Source: Ryuthela nishihirai | Taxonomy: Eukaryota > Arthropoda > Arachnida > Araneae > Heptathelidae | Length of the DNA: 64,000 nucleotides | Assembly (NCBI GenBank): GCA_038380435.1 | Contig: JAWZYU010000028.1 | Span: forward strand, 46,497,095 to 46,561,094 | Direction of reading: 5' to 3' | In this document: one piece after another, positions 36,203 to 47,289 of the stretch | Layout of the letters: the number at the start of each line of letters is the position of its first letter | How positions within the stretch are numbered: position 1 is the first letter of the stretch | Notes under the pieces: model-generated | The model's input: only the letters and a program-made list of their open reading frames with translations | Told to the model about the DNA's origin: nothing | Database searches by the model: none | Position numbers and translations under genes: made by a program

Positions 36203-37058
36203 AAGGGTTAACTTAAAAGAAAAAGAACAATATTATTTACTTATGTTGGATACCAGGACACTCTGGAATAAAAGAAAATGAAGATGTTGACAAAATCGCA
36301 AATACAGCAGGTGCTTATAACACAATTACTCCTACTCATAAATTTTACATTCTTTCTAAAAAAGAGATAAAAAATTTAGAATTTAATCTATTAGAAAAAT
36401 ATTTCCAATTACATTCCTTTTTTAAACCAAACTTTAGATCAGATCTCTCCAAAAATATTAATACTATTTTAAAACTTCCATTTTCTAGACATGAATCCAA
36501 AATTATTCTTCGTTTAAGAACTGATACTATTTTTTTAAATAAATCAAAATTTTTATTGAAATTAAGCAATTCTCCTAAATGTTCAAAATGTAATTTAATT
36601 GAAAATTCTTCCTACATAATTTTAAACTATGAAAAATATAACTCTCAAAGGAAAAATTTTTTTGAAAACCTTGAAAGTATAGATATTAATGATTTTACTT
36701 TAAAATCAATTTTAAATTATCCTATCTTCTCAACTCAAATTAAAATATTTGGCTTTTTTTTTACTTTTATTTATTATTTTATTTTATTTATTATTATTTT
36801 ATTTATTATTTTTATTTTACTTTTATTTCTACTACCATATGGAATACTCTATAATAAATATATATCTATAAAGAAATATATAAAATAAAAAAAGTTCTCT
36901 TAAAAAAATAAAAAATACTCTCTTAAAGAATAAGAGGGAAAAAAAAAAACCTTTTTTGAGAAAAAAATATATATAACCTAAGTATAAACAAAATTTTATA
37001 TGGGAAAGTCTGAAGAAGGACCTCCCAATTTTCGTGAAGTTTTTGAATTTGAATTGAA
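36203..37058 (+). mobile_element. 5'-truncated non-LTR retrotransposon with target duplication
   Basis: Insertion bounded by a perfect 13-bp duplication, TTATTTCTGTTTT, at 36190-36202 and 37059-37071. It contains the end of the second ORF (36217-36888) and an AT-rich 3' UTR ending in GAATTTGAATTGAA, a short simple tail. It lacks endonuclease and reverse transcriptase, as expected from incomplete reverse transcription. Base composition is strikingly A/T-rich. Confidence 0.85.
36217..36888 (+). pseudogene. retrotransposon ORF2 C-terminus: RNase H end and zinc-knuckle-like tail
   Basis: Frame open for about 223 codons after the stop at 36214. Near its start it reads LCWIPGHSGIKENEDVDKIA, the last conserved block of an RNase H domain in Jockey/I/R1-type LINEs. 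Further on come RLRTDTIF and CSKCNLIENSSYIILNYEKY, the usual position of the C-terminal cysteine motif, where the expected His and last Cys are replaced (Y and N). The 3' end drifts into Phe/Ile-rich low complexity. It has no start codon of its own, so it is a dead fragment. Confidence 0.8.
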
Positions 37059-37071
37059 TTATTTCTGTTTT

Positions 37072-37841
37072 CAGATTCCAAAAAACGATAAAAGGCTCGC
37101 CGTTAAACAGACTTGATAAATCATGTCTCAAAATATTAACAGTTAGACGTCATTAACTGTTAAAACGGGTTAGCAGAAACCCGTTTTAATGTGTTTTTTA
37201 TTTCAAGACTCAGGATACAGTGTCGCTTTTAACGCAATTCTCTTTGAAGATTTGGGGAAAAGAGTGTTCTACTAACAATGCCTCTAAATCGATGTTAAGG
37301 AAAAGCTCACTGATAACATTTCTCTGTTGAGAGTCAAAAAAAGATCACTACTAAAATTTTCCATCTTTTGAAGCTGAAAATAAAGTCTCCGATATAATGC
37401 TATTTTCATTTTAAAATAATATTTCCTGTTTGCTAAAAGTAGTTCTCCAAAAATAATATTAAAGTGTTTCCTTACGTAAGAATTCTAAATTGAAAAAAAG
37501 TTCTCTTTTTTAAGTAATTTGCTCCCTAGGATTATCACACCTCCTTCCCATCCCCTCCCATCCTTGCATCACCAGCCTGCATCCTTGTATTAGCAGTCTG
37601 CTCTGTGGCATATGAGCTACCTGTCCGACTTTGAAAAAACTGCAAATGAAAAAAGTTTCACATGTCCCATTTTCTGTAAATTTTGATATGTTTCATTCTC
37701 TAAACGATAGAGGGAGCCACGAACATCTTCCGATTGTTCAACTCCCTTCAGTGTCTTATTAAATGAAGACTAAATGAGGAGGGATAGTTCAACTTGTAAA
37801 ACCACATAACATACCAAGCTTCGGGGGCCCCGTTTAGAAAT
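37072..37841. other. unassigned DNA with a 41-bp hairpin
   Basis: An imperfect inverted repeat, CATTAACTGTTAAAACGGGTT / AACCCGTTTTAATG with a short AGCAG-type loop, lies at about 37151-37191. Otherwise AT-rich without a gene. Confidence 0.4.
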
Positions 37842-39085
37842 GGGCATCGTTGCCTCCATTTAAGAGAGGGAATCGTGGCCTCCATTTAAGATAAGGCATC
37901 GTGGCCTCCATTTAAGATAGGACATCGTGGCCTACATTTAAGATAGGCATCGTGGCCTACATTTAAGATAGGGTATCGTGGCCTACATTTAAGATAGGAC
38001 ATCGTGACCTCCATTTAAGATTGGGAGTCATGGCCTCCATTTAAGATTGGGCGTCATGGCCTCCATTTAAGATTGGGCGTCGTGGCCTCCATTTAAGATT
38101 GGGCATCGTGGCCTCCATTTAAGATTGGGCATCGTGGCCTACATTTAAGATAGGACATCGTGGCCTACATTTAAGATAGGACATCGTGACCTCCATTTAA
38201 GATAGGACATCGTGACCTCCATTTAAGATTGGGCATCGTGGCCTCCATTTAAAAAGATAGGGCATCATGGCCTACATTTAAGATAGGGCATTGTGGCCTC
38301 CATTTAAGATTGGGCGTCGTGGCCTCCATTTAAGATTGGGCATCGTGGCCTACATTTAAGATAGGACATCGTGGCCTACATTTAAGATAGGACATCGTGA
38401 CCTCCATTTAAGATAGGACATCGTGACCTCCATTTAAGATTGGGCGTCATGGCCTCCATTTAAGATGGGCGTCGTGGCCTCCATTTAAAAAGATAGGGCA
38501 TCATGGCCTACATTTAAGATAGGGCATTGTGGCCTCCATTTAAGATTGGTCGTCGTGGCCTCCATTTAAGATTGGGCATCGTGGCCTACATTTAAGATAA
38601 GACATCGTGGCCTACATTTAAGATAGGACATCGTGGCCTGCATTTAAGATAGGGCATCGTGGCCTACATTTAAGATAAGACATCGTGGCCTACATTTAAG
38701 ATAGGGGGGCATCGTGGCCTCCATTTAAGATAGGACATCGTGACCTCCATTTAAGATTGGGCATCATGGCCTCCATTTAAGATTGGGCGTCGTGGCCTCC
38801 ATTTAAAAAGATAGGGCATCGTGGCCTACATTTAAGATAGGGCATCGTGGCCTCCATTTAAGATAGGGCATCGTGGCCTACATTTAAGATAGGACATCGT
38901 GGCCTCCATTTAAGATTGGGCGTCGTGGCCTCCATTTAAGATTGGGCGTCGTGGCTTCCATTTAAGATTGGGCGTCGTGGCCTACATTTAAGATTGGGCA
39001 TAGTGGCCTACATTTAAGATTGGGCATAGTGGCCTACATTTAAGATAGGGCATCGTGGCCTAAATGTAGAATAGGACATCGTGGC
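37842..39085. repeat. 26-bp minisatellite, ~47 units
   Basis: Units of CATTTAAGATAGGACATCG then TGGCCTC, with TTGGGCGTCG, TGACC and TACATT variants. A longer variant with TTTAAAAAGATAGGG recurs at about 38251, 38487 and 38805, marking repeated blocks. The right edge decays before 39090. Confidence 0.93.
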
Positions 39086-39546
39086 CACCACTTGGGTTCC
39101 ATGGCTCCTAATTACTTAATCCTTCCATGATCATAAATCGGATTACATGGCATTTCAGATAGTCAGTGTCTGAACTATAGGAATATTTAAATTTATCTAA
39201 AGAGTCTAATGATCATTCTACTGGAAAAGAGTGAATGAACATTCCTGAGGAATAATGCGAATGCACAACCTGTTGGAAAAGTACGAGTGAACATTCTACT
39301 GAAGAAAATTTAGTTGCGAGGCAACTGTGGAATACAGAAAAGGATTGCTGCAATGCTCGCTTCGGATGCAACGCATTTCGCATAGGAAAACTCAAGCTGC
39401 GCAGACGGCAAAATGTGTGTTCCTGCACATCTCGTGATGTGACTCCAGGGGATTCGCGCATTAAGGGAAAAAAAAAACAAGGCAAGGCGATTCAACTTAA
39501 AATTCACCTTACTTGTCAAGATGATGGAATATAGCTCAGGGACAGA
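39086..39546. other. unassigned DNA
   Basis: Minus-strand frames at 39213-39633 are moderately long, but they overlap SINE sequence or lack recognisable domains. No gene called. Confidence 0.35.
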
Positions 39547-39894
39547 GGTTGTTTTCACTCCGAGCAGCACTTTCTTTGCAACCAATGGGCTAGAGAGCAA
39601 GGGCTCAGAGAAGGAAGAGGAAAGGGAACCCACTGAAAAGCTGTTAAAAAAAAAACATGAATGACTCCCTCCATCGAGTGCGTTCTTTAGCTTGCATAGG
39701 GTATGGATCTCTGCACACGGATCACGGCTTAACGTCCCATCAGGCGGACGGCGGCCTTTGCAAGCCCATCGGATAGGGGGCAGGATGGGGGTTTTGTGGA
39801 GATAAATCTCAAGCTGGCCCAGTTTGGATCGAACCTAGGAACTGCAGATTACCAGCCTGCAGCATTACCAAATGAACCAAGTTCCCCCACCCCC
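39547..39894 (-). mobile_element. old SINE-A copy, near full length
   Basis: Diverged minus-strand copy running from the tail (GGTTGTTTTCACTCCG) to the head end (AAGTTCCCCCACCCC). Its head meets the head of the next, plus-strand copy, forming a head-to-head pair. Confidence 0.8.
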
Positions 39895-39895
39895 A

Positions 39896-40279
39896 GGGGC
39901 GGGGGTGGCTCAGTCGGTAGCGCGCCAGGCTCGTAATCTGTAGTTCCCAGGTTCGAGTCCCAGCTGGGTCAGCGTTGAGATTTATCTCCGCAAAATTCCC
40001 CGCCCTGCCCACGGTCAGTAGGGGACACCGATGGGCTTGGAAAGGCCGCCGTCCGTCGGATGGGACGTTAAGCCGTGGCTCCGTGTGCGGGAGAGCCATA
40101 CCCTGTGCACGTTAAAGAACACGCTGGATGGCCTTGACGGGAGGCTACCATCTGTCTCCCAACAGCTGTTCCAGTGGGTCCCCTCCCCCAACCTTCTCTG
40201 AGCCTTCGGGGTCCATGTGACCTGGCCATTTAGCCCATGGTGTGCAAAAAAGTGCCGCTCAGAGGTAAAACAACCCAAC
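39896..40279 (+). mobile_element. full-length SINE-A
   Basis: Near-consensus copy with intact A and B boxes, central domain and AACAACCCAA end. It sits exactly at the head end of the older inverted copy, so the G/C-run junction may have been the insertion site or a recombination point. No clear target duplication. Confidence 0.92.
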
Positions 40280-40697
40280 TCAGTTTTTCAGCTAACTAAT
40301 TCACGTGTCTAATAATCTACTTGTTTAAATAATTTCCCCCACAATTAAAAATGCTATGTCCGCTTTCTTTCTATTTATTGCTTTCTTCAATACTTCGAAA
40401 ACTTGAATAAAATTAAAGAAAGAAAAAACATTTTTTTTTTCCTTAAGTGACAAATTTGGATTTAAAACCTTTTTATTTTCTTTTTTCGAATGACAGATAT
40501 AACTTTTAAAGTAAGTAAAATATTCGAAATATAATGTTAATGAATCAGTTGGAATAAAAATATCTCAGCCGAGTTAAAATCCCTTATTTATTTTATATTA
40601 AAATTGGTTCTAAAGCGGGATCTTCAGGAACGCGTCTATCGCATCAAAGCAGAACTGACTTTAATTGATTTGTAGTGATGCAAAAGTTCCTGTCCTA
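40280..40697. other. AT-rich DNA, no supported feature
   Basis: Short frames only. Confidence 0.4.
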
Positions 40698-41484
40698 GTT
40701 TGTTTTTTTTTCACCTCTGAGCGGTACTTTTTTACACACAATGGGCGAAATGGCCAGGTCACAAAGACCCCAAGGGTTTAAAGAGGATTGGGAGAAAGGG
40801 ACCCCTGCACAGCTGTTATGAGACAGATGGTAGTCTCCCGTCAAAGCCATCCAGCGTGTTCTTTAACGTGCACAGGGTATGGCCCTCCCGCACATGGGGC
40901 GGGGGTGGCTCAGTCGGTAGCGCGCCAGGCTCGTAATCTGTAGTTCCCAGGTTCGAGTTCCAGCTGGGTCAGCGTTGAGATTTATCTCCGCAAAATTCCC
41001 CCCCCTGCCCACGGTCAGTAGGGGACACCGATGGGCTTGGAAAGGCCGCCGTCCATCGGATGGGACGTTAAGCCGTTGTCCGTGTGCGGGAGAGCCATAC
41101 CCTGTGCACGTTAAAGAACACGCTGGATGGCCTTGACGGGAGGCTACCATCTGTCTCCCAACAGCTGTTCCAGTAGGTCCCCTCCCCCAACCTTCTCTGA
41201 GCCTTCGGGGTCCATGTGACCTGGCCATTTAGCCCATGGTGTGCAAAAAAGTGCCGCTCAGAAGTAAAACAACAACCCAAAAGCCCGACCGCACGAGGAC
41301 GCCGGCTTAACGTCACATCCGACGGACGGCGGCCTTTCCAAGCCCATCGGTGTCCCCTACTGAAAGAGGGCAGGGGAAGAGTTTTGCGGAGATTAATCTC
41401 TACGTTGACTCAGGCGGGACTCGAACCTGGGAACTATAAATTACGAGCCTGGCGCCCTACTGACTCAGCACCCCCCCTACCCCG
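40698..41484 (-). mobile_element. old SINE-A split by a younger copy
   Basis: Minus-strand copy in two pieces: tail to mid-element at 40698-40893, and mid-element to head at 41283-41484. The pieces are collinear in the family consensus. The break lies in the GGCTCTCCCGCACACGGGG segment and is filled by the plus-strand copy at 40896-41280. Confidence 0.85.
40896..41280 (+). mobile_element. full-length SINE-A nested in an older copy
   Basis: Intact head, central domain and tail. GCCCTCCCGCAC (40882-40893) and GCCCGACCGCAC (41283-41294) flank it and match at 10 of 12 positions, a decayed target duplication inside the host SINE. Confidence 0.9.
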
Positions 41485-42201
41485 AATACCTATATTTACT
41501 CAGCATGTACTTACCATATTAGCAACTCTTAATCAAACTGTAGCGTTCTCAGTTTCCTCAAAGAATCATTCAGAGTACTATTCTCTAGACAATGACTTTA
41601 ATAATGAAGCATGATTGTTTACGCGTCATCTGTTAAAAGATCCATTATTGCCCAGCGACTCAGAGTTAGGCAATAGTGACAAAGCAGTAGCACCCTCATT
41701 TCAAACACACTACGGTCGCAATATTGTTACAAATGCGATATCAATCACCAGACAGCTGTAACACGCCGTTCCGGACAATTACACTCGGGGAATTGTCGGG
41801 ATGTTGTCACCAAAGTGCTATCAATCAATCAGCTGACAAAAGCAAAGGCATTCGACAATGAAAGAAACGAACGCTTGTTGACAAGTTACTGAAGAAGACA
41901 TTTAAAATGGCTGACTGCGATAAATGCTTTCCGGTTCGACTTTGTGCATGCATAAACCGACGCTGAAAGTAGATATATCTGTACTTCCAATAAATCATTC
42001 GTTCTGTAGAGTGGATTAATGATAAGGTTCCGTTTCTGTCTTGACCTTACGAAGAAAAAATTATCCACAAATTAAATTCCGGTTAATCTTCTTCGATGTT
42101 CTTTTTAGTAAATTAAGTGTTTGAGTAATCATGTTCAATAAACAATCTTCCTGTGTATTCACAACAAATAAAGATTCCTTTTAATATTTGAGACGGGAGA
42201 A
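41485..42201. other. unassigned DNA
   Basis: Balanced base composition but only short frames and no recognisable domain. Confidence 0.35.
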
Positions 42202-42665
42202 TTGTATTATTTCATTTCTGAACGGCAATTTTTTGCACAAAATGGGCTAAATGGCCAGGTCACAAGGAACCAGAAGGTTGGGTTGGGTTGTTTTACCTCT
42301 GAGCGGCACTTTTTTGCACACCATGGGCTAAATGGCCAGGTCACATGGACCCCGAAGACTCAGAGAAGGTTGGAGGAGGAGACCCACTGGAACAGTTGTT
42401 GGGAGACAGATGGTAGCCTCCCGTCAAGGCCATCCAGCGTGTTCTTTAACGTGCACAGGGTATTGCTCTCCCGCACACGGGGCCACGGCTTAACGTCCCA
42501 TCCAACGGACGACGGTCTTTCCAAGCCCATCGGTGTCCCCTACTGACCGTGGGCAGAGCGGGGAATTTTGCGGAGATAAATCTCAACGCTGACCCTAGCT
42601 GGGACTCGAACCTGGGAACTACAGATTACGAGCCTGGCGCGCTACCGACTGAGCCACCCCCGCCC
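42202..42665 (-). mobile_element. full-length SINE-A preceded by an extra tail fragment
   Basis: 42202-42286 is a diverged SINE-A tail in the same orientation. 42288-42665 is a full-length copy with intact head. The extra tail may be an older insertion, or a decayed version of the reiterated-tail architecture seen elsewhere. Confidence 0.85.
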
Positions 42666-43082
42666 AAGTCTGTGCACAATACATAGAATTGTTTCTAAAA
42701 TTGTATATGGAGATCGACATTTTATTCCCCTCCTCATCCATGTATATATCAATATATATATCTTTATATTTTGTTTGTTTCTTATCTGTGAAAGCAAGCC
42801 ATGCCCACCCACAATTCCTTGGTCAGGCGGCAGGCGCCCCGAACAACGTGGAACAGGCACAATAGACATCCTGCTTGATGGCGCTAATGGTCAAGTGGGA
42901 ATCAGCTTAATGAGAGGGCTGTCTGGGACAATCAAGGCAGAATAAACTTCAAAGTCGTTAGGTTAATGTATTTGGGCCCAGTGGGCTTGAGCAAAACTAG
43001 CGAAAAGAGAGAAGAGGTCCAGCAGTGGAACTGTGAGGTCGAGATTACGGTCGTCCCTTGGAAACTGAGGTGATCGTCCCTG
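42666..43082. other. unassigned DNA
   Basis: Only short frames. The segment 42780-42900 is GC-richer than its flanks but has no identifiable feature. Confidence 0.35.
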
Positions 43083-43094
43083 AGGTATACATGA

Positions 43095-43484
43095 GTTGTT
43101 TGGGTTGTTTTACGTGTGAGCGGCACTTTTTTACACACCATGGGCTAAATGGCCAGGTCACATGGACCCCGAAGATTCAGAGAAGGTTGGGGGAGGGGAC
43201 CCACTGTAATAGCTGTTGGGAGACAGATGGTAGCCTCCCGTCAAGGCCATCCAGCGTGTTGTTTAACGTGCACAGGGTATGGCTCTCCCGTACACGGGGC
43301 CACGGCTTAAGTCCCATCCGACGGACGGCGGTCTTTCCAAGCCCATCGGTGTCCCCTACTGACCGTGGGCAGGGCGGGGAATTTTGCGGAGATAAATCTC
43401 AACGCTGACCCAGCTGGGACTCGAACCTGGGAACTACAGATTACGAGCCTGACGCGCTACCGAGTGAGCCACCCCCGCCCCAAA
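43095..43484 (-). mobile_element. full-length SINE-A with perfect target duplication
   Basis: Near-consensus copy flanked by AGGTATACATGA at 43083-43094 and 43485-43496. It has one internal base loss in the central domain (GGCTTAAGTCCC). Confidence 0.95.
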
Positions 43485-43526
43485 AGGTATACATGAAGTT
43501 TACCTATTCCTCTACAGGTAATAGAG

Positions 43527-43728
43527 TATCATGAAAATAAAAATAAATACCCCGTCAAGCAACTGCTTCCCACAGAGGTGTGACAGAAGCGTGTTAGTTT
43601 ATATGCCATAGTAGAAGGTCTGTGAGGATGGAAGGACTTCAGCAGAAAAACAACACAAACAGCCATGCCTTACCCGAGACTCGAACCCAGGTCCCTTAAA
43701 TCAGTAGTCAAGCGAATGAACCATCTAA
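43527..43728 (-). mobile_element. SINE-B, diverged
   Basis: Minus-strand copy with TACCCCGTCAAGCAACTGC, GGTCTGTGAGGATGG and B box GGGACTCGAACCC (sense: GGGTTCGAGTCCC). The head's A-box end is eroded. Confidence 0.8.
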
Positions 43729-43937
43729 AACACATCGATAATTAATCTTCGTCCTGCATTGCCAGACAGTCCAGTGCCTTTTAAACTTACCGTTATTCAG
43801 ATTAAATTTTTTATTTCTCTTATAGTCGAGTAAAAAGATGCCACCCACATAAAGCCACGCGACAGTCTACAACCATGGGCAGGAATCGATTTTTTCTTAA
43901 AGCAGATTTCATTAGAAACAAGCACCAGAGCAGGTTG

Positions 43938-44192
43938 GGTTGTTTTACCTCTGAGCGGCACTTTTTTGCACACCATGGGCTAAATGGCCAGGTCATAAGG
44001 CCCCCGAAGGCTCGGAGAAGGCTGGGGGAGGAGACACACTAGAATAGCTGTTGGGAGACATATGGTAGCCTCCCGTCAAGGCCATCCAGCGTGTTCTTTA
44101 ACGTGCACAGGATATGGCTCTGCCGTACACGGCTTAAAGTCCCATCCGAGGGACGGCTACCTTCCCAAGCCCATCGGTGTCCCCTACTGACC
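43938..44192 (-). mobile_element. 5'-truncated SINE-A with target duplication
   Basis: Lacks the head and linker; truncated at GGTCAGTAGGGG. Perfect 13-bp duplication CCAGAGCAGGTTG at 43925-43937 and 44193-44205. A 5' truncation with an intact duplication is the signature of target-primed reverse transcription that stopped early. Confidence 0.92.
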
Positions 44193-44205
44193 CCAGAGCA
44201 GGTTG

Positions 44206-44689
44206 ACAGACAATAGTTTTCAAGTGCTGATTCCATTCAAATGCTCCAAATCCCAAATTTGAATAAGTTTGGTGGAAAAGACTCAAACTCAAAAGTCACA
44301 CTGATGAATAGCATATCCTTAATAATTCCTTTTAATAGTTTTTTGTACACACTTTAATACTATTTTAAAATTATACGCCATGATTTTATTTTTTGTTAAT
44401 AGAATAATCTAGAGTGTTGTGTTTTTTTTTTCTGTTATGGCTCTTGATCTAATAAAAATAAAAATTAGAAAAAATAATTATTAATGATATTTTTTGAACC
44501 AAATGAAATATTTTTCTCCTTCTAATAATTTTTAATAATTATCTAATAATAATTTTGGCCTAATAAAGATTTTTTTTCTTGACCTAAAAAATATTGTTCT
44601 TGAACTAATAGAAAAAAATTTTCCACCTATAAAAAATTGAGCTGAAAAACACTAAAATTTGGGACTCCCAAAATTTGTTCGTTTGCCTC
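44206..44689. other. AT-rich DNA, no supported feature
   Basis: Poly-A/T and TAATAAT stretches; no gene. Confidence 0.4.
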
Positions 44690-44814
44690 CCAGTGTGTTC
44701 TTTAACGTGCACAGGGTATGGCTCTCCCTCACACGGGTTCACGGCTTAAAGTCCCATCCGACGGACGGCGGCTTTTCCAATTCCATCGGTATCCCCTACT
44801 GACCTTGGGCAAGG
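44690..44814 (-). mobile_element. SINE-A central fragment
   Basis: Contains CAGTGTGTTCTTTAACG to GACCTTGGGCAAGG. Neither tail nor head is present. It ends five bases before the next insertion's target duplication. Confidence 0.75.
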
Positions 44815-44831
44815 AGATACTATAGGACAGG

Positions 44832-45732
44832 TTGGGTTGGGTTGTTTTACCTCTGAGCGGCACTTTTTTGCACACCATGGGCTAAATGGCCAGGTCACAT
44901 GGACCCCGAAAGCTCAGAGAAGGTTGGGGGAGGGGACCCACTGGAACAGCTGTTGGGAGACAGATGGTAGCCTCCCGTCAAGGCCATCCAGCGTGTTCTT
45001 TAACGTGCACAGGGTATGGCTCTCCCGCACACGGGACCACGGCTAAACGTCCCATCCGACGGACGACGGCCTTTCCAAGCCCATCGGTGTCCCCTACTGA
45101 CCGTGGGCAGGGCGAGGAATTTTTGCGGAGATAAATCTCAATGCTGACCCAGCGGGGCTCGTAATCTGTAGTTCCCAGGTTCGAGTCCCGCTGGGTCAGC
45201 GTTGAGATTTATCTCCGCAAAAATTCCTCGCCCTGCCCACGGTCAGTAGGGGACACCGATGGGCTTGGAAAGGCCGTCGTCCGTCGGATGGGACGTTAAG
45301 CCGTGGTCCCGTGTGCGGGAGAGCCATACCCTGTGCACGTTAAAGAACACGCTGGATGGCCTTGACGGGAGGCTACCATCTGTCTCCCAACAGCTGTTCC
45401 AGTGGGTCCCCTCCCCCAACCTTCTCTGAGCCTTCGGGGTCCATGTGACCTGGCCATTTAGCCCACGGTGTGCAAAAAAGTGCCGTTCAGAGGTAAAACA
45501 ACCCAACAACTTTAACGTGCACAGGGTATGGCTCTCCCGCACACGGGGCCACGGCTTAACGTCCCATCCGACGGACGGCGGCCTTTCCAAGCCCAGCGGT
45601 GTCCCCTACTGACCGTGGGCAGGGCGGGGAAATTTTGCCGAGATAAATCTCAACGCTGACCCAGCTGGGACTCGAACCTGGGAACTACAGATTACGAGCC
45701 ACGCGCGCTACCGACTGAGCCACCCCCGCCCC
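44832..45732. mobile_element. SINE-A foldback composite in one target duplication
   Basis: A 901-bp block between CTATAGGACAGG duplications (44820-44831 and 45733-45744). A minus-strand arm (44835-45156) and a plus-strand arm (45187-45508) are near-perfect inverted copies around a ~30-bp loop made of the tRNA-like B-box region. They share non-consensus changes (GGAATTTTTGCGG, GACGACGG, GGGACCACGG), so one arm was copied from the other. The last part (45511-45732) is the central domain and head on the minus strand. Confidence 0.88.
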
Positions 45733-45744
45733 CTATAGGACAGG

Positions 45745-46210
45745 ATAACATCCACAAGTAACATTATAGCTATCGCGAATCGACCCCACAAAGAATCCAA
45801 ACATTGCATTGAATAAATTATCTCCCAAATCGTGCACTATGCATAAATGCAACACGAAAGATACTGGCTGCTTATGGTGCGAAAAACACTTTAGGGAACC
45901 GAACTCAGAATATTCATCTTCGATCACTAAATGTTATCCCTAACATCATCTAGTTCCCCAATGAGATTGTTTTCGTTAAGCAAAATTCTTAACTTGGTAA
46001 TCCAGGGGAAGGAAAATTTCTTTACAAGGACTTCGAATAGGACTTTAAGACGTGATTCTGTGTGCAGAAATACACTCTATCTTTTTTTTCACATTAAAAA
46101 ACACGCAAGATGTCATTGATGAGTGAATTCTCTCTGTCTTGAAATAACTGTTCATTAGCTCATCTTGACTTACCGTTCTCTGAGGCGCTTGGGGTTCTTG
46201 TGACTTGAGG
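45745..46210. other. unassigned DNA
   Basis: Short frames on both strands (for example 45931-46119 on +) lack recognisable motifs. Confidence 0.35.
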
Positions 46211-46584
46211 GGCGGGGGTTTCTCAGCAAGTAGTGCGCCAGGCTCATAATCTGCAGTTCCCAGGTTCGAGTCCCTTGCTGGGCCAGCGTTGATATTTATC
46301 TCCGCAAAACTCCGCGCCCTGCCCATGGTCAGTTGGGGACACCGATGGGCTTGGAAAGGGTGTCGCCCATCGGATGCGACGTTAAGCCGTAGCACCGTGT
46401 ACAGGATAGCTATACCTGTGCACATTAAAGAACACGCTGGATCACCTTGACGGTAGGCTACCATCTGTCTCCCAACGCTGTCCAACAGGTCCACTACCCC
46501 AACTTTCTCAGATCCCTTGGGATCCACGTGATCTGACCATTTATAAAATTATGTGAAAAAAATGCAGCTGAAACCAACCCAATC
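46211..46584 (+). mobile_element. older full-length SINE-A
   Basis: Head to tail complete but diverged. At the anticodon position it reads CTCATAATCTG, as in elongator tRNA-Met, where most copies here read CTCGTAATCTG. CpG decay could also convert CGT to CAT. Confidence 0.85.
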
Positions 46585-46895
46585 ACTTAAAGTTACGTTA
46601 TTTGCATTCAAACTCCCAAGTTAAAAAATCTATTTTAGAATTTTAGTTTCTTCAGAAACCCCTTTCCTTGTTTCTGATACCCCTGGTTCTGTAGAGTACA
46701 ATGCGAAATAGGTGCCAGAGCCTAAAATACAATTGCGTTTGTGTATAAAACGACTATTCAGTAAAGGACTAGATTTTGAAAGTAATGAGTACGTTTCTGT
46801 GCCAAACTATATATTTTACCTCTACCTATAAACCTACGAAAAAGACCAATTGCAAACCACCACAAAGCGATTCGCTGGGATATTTTCCCACCCCT
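46585..46895. other. unassigned DNA
   Basis: AT-rich, short frames only. Confidence 0.4.
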
Positions 46896-46905
46896 TTATT
46901 TCGTC

Positions 46906-47120
46906 CCGTCGTCCCATGGCCGAGTGGTTAGCACGCTTCGCTACTGATCTAAGGGACCTGGGATCGAGCCCCGGATTAGGCATGGATGTGTGTGTGTTGT
47001 TTTTCTGCTGAGGTCCTGCCATCCTCTCAGATCTCCTACTATGGCATATAAACTGACAGGCTCCTGTCAGACCTCTGTGGCAAGCAGCTGCTTGAGGGGG
47101 TATTTATTATTTTTTATTTA
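46906..47120 (+). mobile_element. full-length SINE-B with target duplication
   Basis: Head with GGCCGAGTGGTTAGCACGC and B-box region GGGATCGAGCCC, body, and end GAGGGGGTATTTATTATTTT. Perfect 10-bp duplication TTATTTCGTC at 46896-46905 and 47121-47130. Confidence 0.9.
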
Positions 47121-47289
47121 TTATTTCGTCTCAATATCACTTCCATTTCGTTGCGAAGCGTCTTCAAACGACAGCGCGAATTAGTCGCGATTTCGCGACT
47201 TCAGAGAATCAGTCGCCGACGCAGTAAATTTATTGTGAGCAATTGTGGTAAATGTGAGTATTGTTGGTAATGTTTTGGTTATTAAACTC

